Source: Enterobacter cloacae
GTDB taxonomy: Bacteria > Pseudomonadota > Gammaproteobacteria > Enterobacterales > Enterobacteriaceae
NCBI RefSeq assembly: GCF_013375935.1
Contig: NZ_CP056117.1
Coordinates: 1,550,001 to 1,614,000 of the forward strand
Direction of reading: 5' to 3'
Length of the DNA stretch: 64,000 nt
Below are positions 49,872 through 60,821 of the stretch, piece after piece (the first letter of the stretch is position 1; each line of letters begins with the position of its first letter). The position numbers and the translations under genes were made by a program. The notes below the pieces were generated by a model. It saw nothing but the letters and a program-made list of their open reading frames with translations. It had not been told where the DNA came from and did no database searches.

Positions 49872-51518
49872 ATGTCCAGATTCTTTTTTAACGACCGCAA
49901 ACAGCTTGTCAACGATGCCATTGAAGGCATACTCCTCTCCGCGCCGCACGGTAATCTCGTCAAACTTGATATCGATCCGGCCATCCGCGTAGTGGCGCGC
50001 GGCGACTGGGATAAAAGCCGCGTAGCGGTCATCTCCGGCGGTGGTTCCGGTCACGAACCGGCGCATGCGGGATTCGTCGGTAAAGGGATGCTTACGGCGG
50101 CAGTGTGTGGCGATCTGTTCGCCTCTCCGAGCGTGGATGCGGTGCTGAACGCCATCGTTGCGGTCACGGGCGACCGTGGCTGCCTGCTGATTGTGAAAAA
50201 CTATACCGGCGACCGTCTTAACTTTGGTCTGGCCGCTGAAAAAGCCAAACGCTACGGCCTGAAGGTGGAGATGGTTATCGTGGCGGATGACATCGCCCTG
50301 CCGGACAACAGGCAGCCGCGCGGCATCGCGGGAACCGCGCTGGTGCACAAGATTGCCGGGTACGCGGCAGAACAGGGGAAGTCATTAAGCGAAGTGCGGG
50401 ATATTGCGCAACAGGCCTGCGATAACCTCTGGAGCCTGGGGGTGGCGATGCAAACCTGCAACCTGCCGGGTAGCGATGAAGAAGAAGGAAGGATCAAACA
50501 GGGCCATGTGGAGCTGGGGCTGGGCATTCACGGCGAGCCTGGGGCATCCGTGGTGGATACGCAGAACAGCAGGGCGATTATCGACACGTTAATTACGCCG
50601 CTGAAGGCCCAGGCGGGAACGGGGCGCTTTGCGGTACTGATCAATAACCTCGGCGGCGTGTCGGCGCTGGAGATGGCTTTGCTGACCAAAGAGCTGGCGC
50701 ACTCGGCGCTGAAAGACGAGATTGCGTGGCTGATTGGCCCCGCGCCGCTGGTCAGCGCGCTGGATATGAAAGGCTTTTCGCTGACGCTGCTGAAGCTTAA
50801 CGATTACTTCGAAAAGGCGATCCGCTCCGAGGTAGAAACGCTGGGCTGGCAGAAACCCGTCGCGTTTGCGCCGCTGCGTACCGTCCCGCATAGCGCCATC
50901 CACGACCGCGTGGAATACGCCCCGTCGGACAATCCGCAGGTGCGGGCATACGTTTCCGCGGTAACGAAAACGCTGAGCCAGCTGGAAAACCGCCTGAATG
51001 CGCTGGATGCGAAAGTCGGCGATGGCGATACCGGCTCTACCTTTGCGCAAGGCGCGCGGGATATTGCGCAGCGTCTTGAGGAGAACGCCCTTCCTCTTAA
51101 CGAGGTATCGACGTTACTCCTGCTGGTGGGCGAACGGCTGGCAACCGTAATGGGCGGATCGAGCGGCGTATTAATGTCGATCTTCTTCACGGCGGCCGGG
51201 CAAAAGCTTCATGACGGACAATCGCTTGCGGATGCGCTGCTGAGCGGGCTGGCGCAAATGAAGCAGTATGGCGGGGCAGATCTCGGCGATCGCACGCTGA
51301 TCGACGCGCTGCAGCCGGCGCTTGAGGCGTTGCAGAAAGGCGATGTTCAGGCAGCAGCGCAGGCCGCGCAGCAGGGGGCGGAGTCAACGGCGAAAATGGA
51401 GAAAGCCGGTGCGGGGCGCTCGTCGTATGTGAACAAAGAGAATCTGGACGGCGTGATGGATCCGGGGGCGGTTGCGGTGGCAGAGGTGTTTAAGGCCATG
51501 GTGGAAGCAAAACGGTAA
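49872..51518 (+). CDS. dhaK: ATP-dependent dihydroxyacetone kinase (fused DhaK-DhaL)
   Basis: A 548-residue glycerone kinase of the single-chain, ATP-using type known from Citrobacter freundii. The N-terminal DhaK domain (about 1-330) has ISGGGSGHEPAHAGF (residues 55-69) and His220 in GIHGEPGAS, which holds dihydroxyacetone covalently as a hemiaminal. The C-terminal DhaL domain (about 350-548) carries the ATP/Mg aspartates in LDAKVGDGDTGSTF (near 375) and VMGGSSGVLMSIFF. The PTS-dependent E. coli enzyme has separate DhaK, DhaL and DhaM chains; no dhaM, dhaR or glycerol dehydrogenase gene is here. It sits between yjgR and ahr, where E. coli has idn genes. Confidence 0.93.
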   Translation: MSRFFFNDRKQLVNDAIEGILLSAPHGNLVKLDIDPAIRVVARGDWDKSRVAVISGGGSGHEPAHAGFVGKGMLTAAVCGDLFASPSVDAVLNAIVAVTGDRGCLLIVKNYTGDRLNFGLAAEKAKRYGLKVEMVIVADDIALPDNRQPRGIAGTALVHKIAGYAAEQGKSLSEVRDIAQQACDNLWSLGVAMQTCNLPGSDEEEGRIKQGHVELGLGIHGEPGASVVDTQNSRAIIDTLITPLKAQAGTGRFAVLINNLGGVSALEMALLTKELAHSALKDEIAWLIGPAPLVSALDMKGFSLTLLKLNDYFEKAIRSEVETLGWQKPVAFAPLRTVPHSAIHDRVEYAPSDNPQVRAYVSAVTKTLSQLENRLNALDAKVGDGDTGSTFAQGARDIAQRLEENALPLNEVSTLLLLVGERLATVMGGSSGVLMSIFFTAAGQKLHDGQSLADALLSGLAQMKQYGGADLGDRTLIDALQPALEALQKGDVQAAAQAAQQGAESTAKMEKAGAGRSSYVNKENLDGVMDPGAVAVAEVFKAMVEAKR

Positions 51519-51543
51519 CAGCCGTTACCGTTTTTAGTGTTTG

Positions 51544-51592
51544 CACCCTCTCCCACAGGGAGAGGGTTGGGGCGAGGGCTCCAGGCCGCACA
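51544..51592. repeat. Dispersed palindromic repeat, half copy, after dhaKL
   Basis: ACCCTCTCCCACAGGGAGAGGGT (perfect arms CCCTCTCCC / GGGAGAGGG) followed by TGGGGCGAGGGC and CCAGGCCGCACA. Same family as 33233-33288 and 20077-20173. Lies between the convergent dhaKL and ahr genes. Confidence 0.7.
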
Positions 51593-51610
51593 TACCCCAG
51601 CACCGTCAGA

Positions 51611-52630
51611 TTAAAAATCCGCTTTCAACACCACGCGGTAACGGGCTTTACCGTCACGCACGTGCTGGATGGCTTCATTGATTTTTGACATGGGATACAG
51701 CTCGGTGGTTGGCGCCACTTTGGTGCGTCCGGCAAACTTCATCAGCTTGCGCAGTTCGTATGGCGTACCGGTTGCAGAGCCGGATACGCTGCGATCGCCG
51801 CCGATCAGGGTAAATGCCGGAACCGGCAGCGGCTTCATCACCGCACCTACGGTGTGGAAGTTACCGCCATAGGCCAGCGCTTCAAAGTACGGCTGCCAGT
51901 TAAGATCGACGTTCACGGTGTTGATGATCAGATCGAACTGGCCCGCCAGCGCGTTCAGCGCGTCAGGATCGCGGCTGTTCACCACTTTATCCGCGCCCAT
52001 CGCCAGCACTTCTTGCTCTTTTGCCGGGTTAGAGCTGAACGCAGTAACTTCACAGCCCATCGCATGCAGCAGCTTGATGGCGATATGGCCCAGTCCGCCA
52101 ATACCAATCACGCCTACGCGGCTGGTGGCGGTGACGTGGTGCATCAGCAGCGGTTTAAAGACGGTAATACCGCCGCACAGCAGCGGGCCGGCGGATTCAA
52201 TATCGATGCTGTCCGGCAGCGGGATAACCCATTGCCAGTCGGCGCGCAGCTTATCGGCAAAGCCGCCCTTGTTCAGAATGGTTGGAACAGCGCCTTCCGT
52301 GCAGTTAACCTGATTACCGCTGATACAGGCGTCGCAGTGGCCGCAGCTGCGTGCCGTCCAGCCAATGCCCACGCGCTGGCCAACCTTCAGCCCTTTGTCC
52401 TGCGCGGCGCTACCGAGCGCTGCAACGCGGCCAATGACTTCGTGCCCGGCAACCAGCGGATAGCTGGAGAAGCCCCATTCGTTGTCGATCATGGAGAGAT
52501 CGGAGTGGCAGATCCCGCAGTAATCAACCTGTACCTCGACGTCTTCCGCTTTTAGTTCGCCCGCATCATATTCGTACAGCTCAAGCTCTGCACCCGCCTG
52601 CGGTGCGGCGTAGCTTTTTATCTTCGACAT
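51611..52630 (-). CDS. ahr: NADPH-dependent aldehyde reductase Ahr (YjgB)
   Basis: Ahr is a zinc-dependent alcohol dehydrogenase that reduces a broad range of aldehydes with NADPH. The 339-residue protein has the catalytic zinc ligands Cys41 and His63 (CGICHSD, AGHEV), the four structural-zinc cysteines C96, C99, C102, C110 ([16 protein letters not shown]), and the cofactor motif [16 protein letters not shown] (near residue 172) followed by AFSSNPAK, which suits NADP. I start at 52630 (MSKIKSYAA); the in-frame ATG at 52672 adds a non-conserved peptide. Monocistronic. Confidence 0.95.
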   Translation of the reverse strand: MSKIKSYAAPQAGAELELYEYDAGELKAEDVEVQVDYCGICHSDLSMIDNEWGFSSYPLVAGHEVIGRVAALGSAAQDKGLKVGQRVGIGWTARSCGHCDACISGNQVNCTEGAVPTILNKGGFADKLRADWQWVIPLPDSIDIESAGPLLCGGITVFKPLLMHHVTATSRVGVIGIGGLGHIAIKLLHAMGCEVTAFSSNPAKEQEVLAMGADKVVNSRDPDALNALAGQFDLIINTVNVDLNWQPYFEALAYGGNFHTVGAVMKPLPVPAFTLIGGDRSVSGSATGTPYELRKLMKFAGRTKVAPTTELYPMSKINEAIQHVRDGKARYRVVLKADF

Positions 52631-52713
52631 CGCGTTTCCCCTGTTTTGGTGTGAACTGTGAGTGTAGAGCATTCAGTTTACAGCCGCTTAACAGAAGAGG
52701 GCAGGAACAAAAT

Positions 52714-53229
52714 TTACAGACTTTTCAGCATTCTGACTTCGCAGTCGACGTGGCCAGTGCAGCCCAGCGGCGCATCGATATGCTCAAAGCCGAGACGTTC
52801 ATACAGGCCAATGGCCTCTTTAAGGAAGGCGGTGGTTTCTAGATAACAGCGTTTAAAGCCCTGCGAGCGCGCCTGTTCCAGGGCAACCAGCGCCAGCTTT
52901 TTCGCCAGGCCCTGGCCGCGTATCGTCGGCAGGAAATACATTTTCTGTAGTTCACAGATATCCGGCTCGCTGCAAAGCAGGGGCGCAATGCCGCCGCCGC
53001 CCACCACCCGGCCGTCCTGCTCGATGACCCAGTAAGCATGGCCTGGCTGGCTATAAAGCTGGAAAAGTTCGTCCAGATTGGGATCGGCTACGGTATAGCC
53101 TTTGTCGGCGGTCAGGCCATACTCGGCAGAGACCGTGCGGATAACGGCGGCGATTGACGGGTTGTCTTGCACAGCGATCCGACGCATTGTCGTCGCGACG
53201 GGGGTAATCACGCTCATAGCATTACTCAT
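52714..53229 (-). CDS. yjgM: GNAT-family acetyltransferase YjgM
   Basis: A 171-residue GNAT acetyltransferase: the acetyl-CoA-binding motif is in [22 protein letters not shown] (about residues 95-116) and the family's C-terminal beta-strands in [20 protein letters not shown]. The substrate is unknown. I choose ATG 53229 ([11 protein letters not shown]), which gives a length near E. coli YjgM (167); the next ATG, 53217, is also possible. A terminator lies between it and valS. Confidence 0.9.
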   Translation of the reverse strand: MSNAMSVITPVATTMRRIAVQDNPSIAAVIRTVSAEYGLTADKGYTVADPNLDELFQLYSQPGHAYWVIEQDGRVVGGGGIAPLLCSEPDICELQKMYFLPTIRGQGLAKKLALVALEQARSQGFKRCYLETTAFLKEAIGLYERLGFEHIDAPLGCTGHVDCEVRMLKSL

Positions 53230-53301
53230 GACAAAAATTGACACACAGCTGCTGTTAATAGCACCGCAGGAAGGGGAGTGCAAGCGAGGAGTTTTCAGGA
53301 A

Positions 53302-53333
53302 GAAAACCCCTTACGCCCTGAAGCGTAAGGGGT
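53302..53333 (-). terminator. Rho-independent terminator of valS
   Basis: An 11-bp stem ACCCCTTACGC / GCGTAAGGGGT with a 6-nt loop, followed on the minus strand by TTTTC, begins 7 bp after the valS stop codon. Confidence 0.88.
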
Positions 53334-53339
53334 AAAGCA

Positions 53340-56195
53340 TTACAGGGCTGCGATAACGGCCTGCTGCTCGATCAGTTTGGTTTTCGCATCGGCGAAGGCA
53401 ACCAGGCGCTCACGCTCTTTGGCGATGACCGCTTCCGGCGCGCGGGCCACAAAGCCTTCGTTCGCCAGCTTGCTTTCGATTTTGCCAATTTCCACATCGA
53501 CTTTCGCCACTTCTTTCGCCAGGCGAGCCAGCTCAGCGTCTTTGTCGATCAGGCCTGCCATCGGGATCAGCAGCTCGGCGCCGTCGATGATTTTGGTTAC
53601 GGAAACCGGACCTTTGTCATCCGCAGGCAGCACGGTGATGTTTTCCAGACGCGCCATGGTTTTCAGGAAGGTGTTGTTCTCGTTTACCCGACGAACGGCA
53701 GCCTCGCTGCAGCCGCGCAGCAGCAGCTCAAGCGGTTTACCTGGCGCGATGTTCATTTCAGCACGGATGTTACGTACCGCAACGATTGCCTGTTTCAGCC
53801 ACTCGGTATCCGCTGATGCGGCTTCATCGACCTTAGCCGCATCGAATTCCGGGAACGGCTGCAGCATGATGGTATCGGCGTTGATGCCGGCAATCACCTT
53901 CACGCGCTGCCAGATGGTTTCGGTGATGAATGGAATGACCGGATGCGCCAGGCGCAGCAGACCTTCCAGAACGGTAATCAGCGTGTTGCGCGTGCCGCGC
54001 AGCTCTGCTTCAGAACCGCCGTTCATTACCGGCTTCGCCAGCTCCAGGTACCAGTCACAGAACTGGTTCCAGGTGAATTCGTACAGGATGCCCGCCGCGA
54101 TGTCGAAGCGGTAGCTGTCCAGCGCGTCGCGGAACGCTTTCACCGTCTGGTTAAATTCCGCCAGGATCCAGCGGTCTGCCAGAGACAGCGTCATTTCGCC
54201 GCCGTTAAAGCCGCAGTCCTGATCTTCGGTGTTCATCAGCACGAAGCGGCTGGCGTTCCACAGCTTGTTACAGAAGTTACGGTAACCTTCCAGACGCTTC
54301 ATGTCCCAGTTAATGTCGCGGCCGGTGGAGGCCAGCGCCGCCAGGGTGAAGCGCAGGGCGTCGGTACCGTGAGCCTCAATACCGTTCGGGAACTGCTTCT
54401 CGGTGCGCTTGCGGATTTTATCAGCCAGCTGCGGCTGCATCATGTTGCCGGTACGTTTTTCCAGCAGATCTTCCAGAGAGATACCGTCAACCATATCCAG
54501 CGGGTCAATCACGTTACCCTTGGATTTGGACATCTTCTGGCCTTCATCGTCACGGATCAGACCGGTCATGTAGACGGTATGGAACGGAACCTGCGGTTTA
54601 CCGTCTTCGTCTTTAATGAAGTGCATGGTCATCATGATCATGCGGGCGATCCAGAAGAAGATGATGTCGAAGCCGGACACCATTACGCTGGTTGGGTGGA
54701 ACTGACGCAGCGCGTCGGTGTTCTCTGGCCAGCCGAGGGTTGAGAAGGTCCACAGCGCGGAGGAGAACCAGGTATCCAGCACGTCTTCGTCCTGACGCAG
54801 CGCCACGTCGGCACTCAGGTTATTTTCCTGACGCACTTCGTCTTCACTGCGGCCAACGTAAACGTTGCCTTCGTTGTCGTACCATGCCGGGATTCGGTGA
54901 CCCCACCACAGCTGACGGGAGATACACCAGTCCTGAATATCGCGCATCCAGGAGAAGTACATGTTTTCGTACTGCTTCGGCACGAACTGAATGCTGCCGT
55001 TCTCAACCGCTTCTACGGCCGGTTTCGCCAGCACGTCGGCACGCACGTACCACTGGTCGGTCAGCATTGGCTCGATCACCACGCCGCCACGGTCGCCGTA
55101 CGGCACGGTCAGATCGTGAGGTTTGATCTCTTCGAGCAGGCCGAGCGCGTCAACGGCGGCCACGATGGCTTTACGCGCGGCAAAGCGCTCCAGCTTCTGG
55201 AACTCAGCCGGAATGTCGCTTGAGTAAACGTCGGATTCGTTGCCTTTGGTGTCGTACACTTCTGCGCTTTCACGGATATCGCCGTCGAAGGTCAGAATGT
55301 TGATCATCGGCAGGGCGTGGCGGCGACCCACTTCATAGTCGTTGAAGTCGTGCGCCGGGGTGATTTTCACGCAGCCGGTGCCTTTTTCCATGTCGGCGTG
55401 TTCGTCGCCCACAATCGGAATACGGCGGTTTACCAGCGGCAGCACCACAAATTTGCCGATCAGATCTTTATAACGCGGATCTTCCGGGTTGACGGCCACG
55501 CCGGTATCGCCCAGCAGGGTTTCCGGACGAGTGGTCGCGACGACCAGGTAATCTTTACCGTCTGCGGTTTTTGCGCCGTCGGCCAGCGGATAGCGGATGT
55601 GCCACATGGAGCCTTTAGACTCGCGGTTTTCCACTTCCAGGTCAGAGATCGCGGTGCGCAGTTTCGGGTCCCAGTTTACCAGGCGCTTGCCGCGGTAAAT
55701 CAGGTCTTCTTTGTACAGACGGACGAAAACTTCTTTCACGGCATTGGAAAGGCCTTCGTCCATGGTGAAGCGCTCGCGCTCCCAGTCCACGGAGTTGCCA
55801 AGGCGGCGCATCTGACGGGTAATGGTGCCGCCGGATTCCGCTTTCCACTGCCAGATTTTATCGATGAACGCGTCGCGACCGTAGTCGTGGCGGGTTTTAC
55901 CTTCTTCAGCGGCAATTTTACGCTCAACCACCATCTGGGTTGCGATACCCGCGTGGTCGGTCCCCGCCTGCCACAGGGTGTTTTTGCCCTGCATGCGCTG
56001 GTAGCGGATCATGGTGTCCATGATGGTCTGCTGGAAAGCATGCCCCATATGCAAACTGCCGGTGACGTTCGGCGGCGGGATCATGATGCAGAAGGACTCT
56101 TTGCTTTCGTCGCCGTTAGGCTTGAAATAGCCCTGCTGTTCCCAGTGCTCGTAAAGCGGCTGTTCGATATCGCGTGGGTTATATGTCTTTTCCAT
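53340..56195 (-). CDS. valS: Valyl-tRNA synthetase
   Basis: ValS charges tRNA-Val. The 951-residue class I synthetase has the HIGH-type motif [13 protein letters not shown] (residues 38-50), the editing CP1 domain (about 190-340), KMSKSKGN (near 554), the anticodon-binding helical domain and the C-terminal coiled-coil arm (about 880-945, [20 protein letters not shown]). Its ATG shares one base with the holC stop codon, so translation is coupled. Full length. Confidence 0.99.
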   Translation of the reverse strand: MEKTYNPRDIEQPLYEHWEQQGYFKPNGDESKESFCIMIPPPNVTGSLHMGHAFQQTIMDTMIRYQRMQGKNTLWQAGTDHAGIATQMVVERKIAAEEGKTRHDYGRDAFIDKIWQWKAESGGTITRQMRRLGNSVDWERERFTMDEGLSNAVKEVFVRLYKEDLIYRGKRLVNWDPKLRTAISDLEVENRESKGSMWHIRYPLADGAKTADGKDYLVVATTRPETLLGDTGVAVNPEDPRYKDLIGKFVVLPLVNRRIPIVGDEHADMEKGTGCVKITPAHDFNDYEVGRRHALPMINILTFDGDIRESAEVYDTKGNESDVYSSDIPAEFQKLERFAARKAIVAAVDALGLLEEIKPHDLTVPYGDRGGVVIEPMLTDQWYVRADVLAKPAVEAVENGSIQFVPKQYENMYFSWMRDIQDWCISRQLWWGHRIPAWYDNEGNVYVGRSEDEVRQENNLSADVALRQDEDVLDTWFSSALWTFSTLGWPENTDALRQFHPTSVMVSGFDIIFFWIARMIMMTMHFIKDEDGKPQVPFHTVYMTGLIRDDEGQKMSKSKGNVIDPLDMVDGISLEDLLEKRTGNMMQPQLADKIRKRTEKQFPNGIEAHGTDALRFTLAALASTGRDINWDMKRLEGYRNFCNKLWNASRFVLMNTEDQDCGFNGGEMTLSLADRWILAEFNQTVKAFRDALDSYRFDIAAGILYEFTWNQFCDWYLELAKPVMNGGSEAELRGTRNTLITVLEGLLRLAHPVIPFITETIWQRVKVIAGINADTIMLQPFPEFDAAKVDEAASADTEWLKQAIVAVRNIRAEMNIAPGKPLELLLRGCSEAAVRRVNENNTFLKTMARLENITVLPADDKGPVSVTKIIDGAELLIPMAGLIDKDAELARLAKEVAKVDVEIGKIESKLANEGFVARAPEAVIAKERERLVAFADAKTKLIEQQAVIAAL

Positions 56196-56638
56196 TATTT
56201 CCAGGTTGCCGTATTCAGGTTAAAACCGGCCAGGCGGTACGCTTTATAGCGTTCGCGCGCCAGTTGTTTCAAAGATTCTTCGTAAGGGACAAAGTCTACC
56301 ACTTCTGTGAAAGCGGTGGCAAAATCTGCAAAGTCTGTGCGCAGGCTAATGAGAATGTCGCGCGCGCTGCTGTTACGCTTTTGCGGCCAGGCAATTTCAA
56401 CCGGCGCTCCGCCGCGCGGACCTTCGCCCGAGAGGTTATGCGGAACAAAACTCTCCGGCGGGCGGGCCCATAGCGCTTCATCAAGGCGAATCGCCTGCTG
56501 CTCATCTTCACAGGCAATCAACACGCGTTTACCCGCGCGCCAACGTTCTGCGGCAATTTCACACACCAGCTGTTCTACGGCGCTGAGGCCGTCCTGATGG
56601 GTGTCGTTGTCCAGAAGGTAGAACGTTGCATTCTTCAT
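56195..56638 (-). CDS. holC: DNA polymerase III chi subunit
   Basis: HolC (chi) links the clamp loader to single-strand-binding protein SSB and helps replication restart. The 147-residue protein starts [18 protein letters not shown] and has the typical [24 protein letters not shown] (near residue 26) and [18 protein letters not shown] segments. It lies between pepA and valS on the minus strand, with a REP element between it and pepA. Confidence 0.96.
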   Translation of the reverse strand: MKNATFYLLDNDTHQDGLSAVEQLVCEIAAERWRAGKRVLIACEDEQQAIRLDEALWARPPESFVPHNLSGEGPRGGAPVEIAWPQKRNSSARDILISLRTDFADFATAFTEVVDFVPYEESLKQLARERYKAYRLAGFNLNTATWK

Positions 56639-56670
56639 ATGTGGGGCTTCTTGTGCTCATTTTAAATGCT

Positions 56671-56708
56671 TAAGCCGGGCGGCGGCTGCGCCTTACCCGG
56701 CCTGCGGT
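56671..56708. repeat. REP-type palindromic element between pepA and holC
   Basis: TAAGCCGGGCGGCGGCTGCGCCTTACCCGGCCTGCGG matches the enterobacterial REP pattern (GCCGG-GGCGGC-GCGCCTTA-CCGGCCT) and folds into an imperfect hairpin. It lies 18 bp after the pepA stop codon... on pepA's strand, in the pepA-holC gap, as intra-operon REPs often do. Confidence 0.8.
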
Positions 56709-56724
56709 TTACTGCCGTACCGTG

Positions 56725-58501
<1,777 letters not shown>

Positions 58502-59602
58502 GTGATAATCATAAGATATCTGGTTCGGGAGACGCTGAAGAGCCAACTGGCGATCCTCTTTATCCTCCTTCTGATCTTTTTCTGTCAGAAGCTGGTCAGG
58601 ATCCTCGGCGCGGCGGTCGATGGCGAAATCCCAACGAATCTGGTGCTTTCCCTGCTCGGGCTTGGCGTGCCGGAAATGGCGCAGCTGATCCTGCCGTTAA
58701 GCCTGTTCCTCGGTTTGCTGATGACGCTGGGTAAGCTCTATACCGAAAGTGAAATCACCGTGATGCACGCCTGCGGCCTCAGTAAAGCCGTACTGGTGAA
58801 AGCCGCCATGGTGCTTGCGCTGTTTACGGGCATCGTTGCTGCTGTCAACGTGATGTGGGCAGGGCCGACCTCTTCCCGTCATCAGGATGAAGTGCTGGCA
58901 GAAGCGAAAGCGAACCCCGGCATGGCGGCGCTTGCGCAGGGCCAGTTCCAGCAGGCGACCGACGGTAACTCTGTTTTGTTTATCGAAAGCGTTGATGGCA
59001 GCCGCTTTAACGATGTGTTTCTTGCTCAGTTGCGCCCGAAAGGCAACGCTCGTCCTTCCGTGGTGGTGGCGGATTCCGGCCAGCTGGCGCAGCGTAAAGA
59101 TGGCTCTCAGGTTGTCACGCTAAACAAAGGAACGCGTTTCGAAGGCACGGCAATGCTGCGTGACTTCCGCATTACGGATTTCCAGAACTACCAGGCTATT
59201 ATCGGTCACCAGGCCGTTGCGCTCGATCCTACGGACACCGAGCAGATGGATATGCGCACCTTGTTTAACACCAATACCGATCGTGCGCGTGCCGAGCTGC
59301 ACTGGCGTATTACGCTGGTATTCACAGTATTTATGATGGCGCTGATGGTCGTGCCGCTGAGCGTGGTCAACCCGCGCCAGGGCCGCGTGCTGTCCATGCT
59401 GCCGGCGATGCTGCTGTATCTGGTGTTCTTCCTGCTGCAAACCTCAATCAAGTCTAACGGCGGGAAAGGCAAAATTGACCCGATGATCTGGACCTGGGTC
59501 GTGAATGGTTTGTATCTGCTGCTGGCAGTAGGACTCAACTTATGGGACACGGTGCCTGTGCGTCGTATTCGTGCCCGGTTTACGCGTAAAGGAGCCATCT
59601 AA
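58502..59602 (+). CDS. lptF: Lipopolysaccharide export permease LptF
   Basis: LptF is one of the two membrane subunits of the LptB2FG ABC transporter that extracts LPS from the inner membrane. The 366-residue protein has three N-terminal transmembrane helices (about residues 12-120), a large periplasmic beta-jellyroll (about 130-260) that hands LPS to LptC, and three C-terminal helices. It starts at a GTG (MIIIRYLVRETLKSQ), as in E. coli. Its TAA shares one base with the lptG ATG. Confidence 0.97.
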   Translation: MIIIRYLVRETLKSQLAILFILLLIFFCQKLVRILGAAVDGEIPTNLVLSLLGLGVPEMAQLILPLSLFLGLLMTLGKLYTESEITVMHACGLSKAVLVKAAMVLALFTGIVAAVNVMWAGPTSSRHQDEVLAEAKANPGMAALAQGQFQQATDGNSVLFIESVDGSRFNDVFLAQLRPKGNARPSVVVADSGQLAQRKDGSQVVTLNKGTRFEGTAMLRDFRITDFQNYQAIIGHQAVALDPTDTEQMDMRTLFNTNTDRARAELHWRITLVFTVFMMALMVVPLSVVNPRQGRVLSMLPAMLLYLVFFLLQTSIKSNGGKGKIDPMIWTWVVNGLYLLLAVGLNLWDTVPVRRIRARFTRKGAI

Positions 59603-60684
59603 TGCAGGCGTTTGGCGTACTTGACCGCTATATCGGTAAAACCATTTTTACCACCATCATGATGACGCTGTTTATGCTGGTGTCGCTCTCCGGCATTATC
59701 AAATTTGTCGATCAGCTGAAAAAAGCCGGGCAGGGCAGCTACGACGCGCTGGGCGCCGGAATGTATACCCTGCTCAGCGTACCAAAAGATGTGCAGATCT
59801 TCTTCCCGATGGCGGCCCTGCTGGGTGCGCTGCTGGGGCTGGGCATGCTGGCACAGCGAAGCGAACTGGTGGTGATGCAGGCGTCGGGCTTTACCCGTAT
59901 GCAGGTAGCGCTGTCGGTGATGAAAACCGCGATCCCGCTGGTGCTGCTGACCATGGCGATTGGCGAATGGGTTGCGCCGCAGGGCGAACAGATGGCGCGT
60001 AACTACCGCGCTCAGGCCATGTACGGTGGTTCACTGCTTTCCACGCAGCAGGGGTTATGGGCCAAAGATGGCCAGAACTTCGTTTATATCGAACGCGTGA
60101 AAGGGGATGACGAGCTGGGCGGCGTGAGTATTTATGCCTTTAACGATCAGCGTCGTTTACAGTCCGTGCGCTATGCCGCCTCTGCCAAATTTGATGCGAA
60201 TAACAAGCTGTGGCGTTTATCGCAGGTTGATGAGTCTAACCTGACCGACCCGAAACAGATCACCGGCTCGCAGACGGTGAGCGGCACCTGGAAAACCAAC
60301 CTGACCCCGGACAAACTTGGCGTGGTGGCGCTTGACCCGGATGCGCTCTCCATCAGCGGTCTGCATAACTACGTGAAGTATCTGAAATCCAGCGGGCAGG
60401 ATGCGGGACGTTACCAGCTCAACATGTGGAGCAAAATCTTCCAGCCGCTGTCCGTTGCGGTAATGATGCTGATGGCGCTGTCGTTCATCTTTGGTCCACT
60501 GCGTAGCGTGCCGATGGGCGTACGCGTGGTAACCGGTATCAGCTTCGGCTTCGTCTTCTACGTCCTCGATCAGATTTTTGGCCCGCTGACGCTGGTGTAT
60601 GGCATTCCGCCGATTATCGGTGCGCTGCTGCCGAGCGCCAGCTTCTTCCTGATCAGCCTCTGGATGCTGCTTAAACGTTCCTGA
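59602..60684 (+). CDS. lptG: Lipopolysaccharide export permease LptG
   Basis: LptG pairs with LptF in the LptB2FG transporter. The 360-residue protein has the same plan: transmembrane helices at about 15-35, 60-80 and 100-120, a periplasmic jellyroll (about 135-260), and three C-terminal helices (KIFQPLSVAVMMLMALSFIF onward). Cotranscribed with lptF (1-base overlap) and followed by a strong hairpin. In E. coli yjgR comes next; here arcB does. Confidence 0.97.
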   Translation: MQAFGVLDRYIGKTIFTTIMMTLFMLVSLSGIIKFVDQLKKAGQGSYDALGAGMYTLLSVPKDVQIFFPMAALLGALLGLGMLAQRSELVVMQASGFTRMQVALSVMKTAIPLVLLTMAIGEWVAPQGEQMARNYRAQAMYGGSLLSTQQGLWAKDGQNFVYIERVKGDDELGGVSIYAFNDQRRLQSVRYAASAKFDANNKLWRLSQVDESNLTDPKQITGSQTVSGTWKTNLTPDKLGVVALDPDALSISGLHNYVKYLKSSGQDAGRYQLNMWSKIFQPLSVAVMMLMALSFIFGPLRSVPMGVRVVTGISFGFVFYVLDQIFGPLTLVYGIPPIIGALLPSASFFLISLWMLLKRS

Positions 60685-60695
60685 TATTTTATTTT

Positions 60696-60723
60696 CCTCG
60701 CTCCCGGCACCCCGGGGGCGAGG
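60696..60723 (+). terminator. Strong hairpin after lptG
   Basis: CCTCGC-T-CCCGG / CCGGG-G-GCGAGG with a 4-nt loop forms a very stable stem 12 bp after the lptG stop. It is not followed by a full T run (CTAATCTCCTGTTT), so termination efficiency is uncertain. Confidence 0.6.
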
Positions 60724-60821
60724 CTAATCTCCTGTTTCACCCCGCACTTTTTCTCACAACCTGCAACGCCTCGCTCTGAATTTGAGTATTATTGAGCGAT
60801 AAAGTCGTGAAGGGATCCTCT

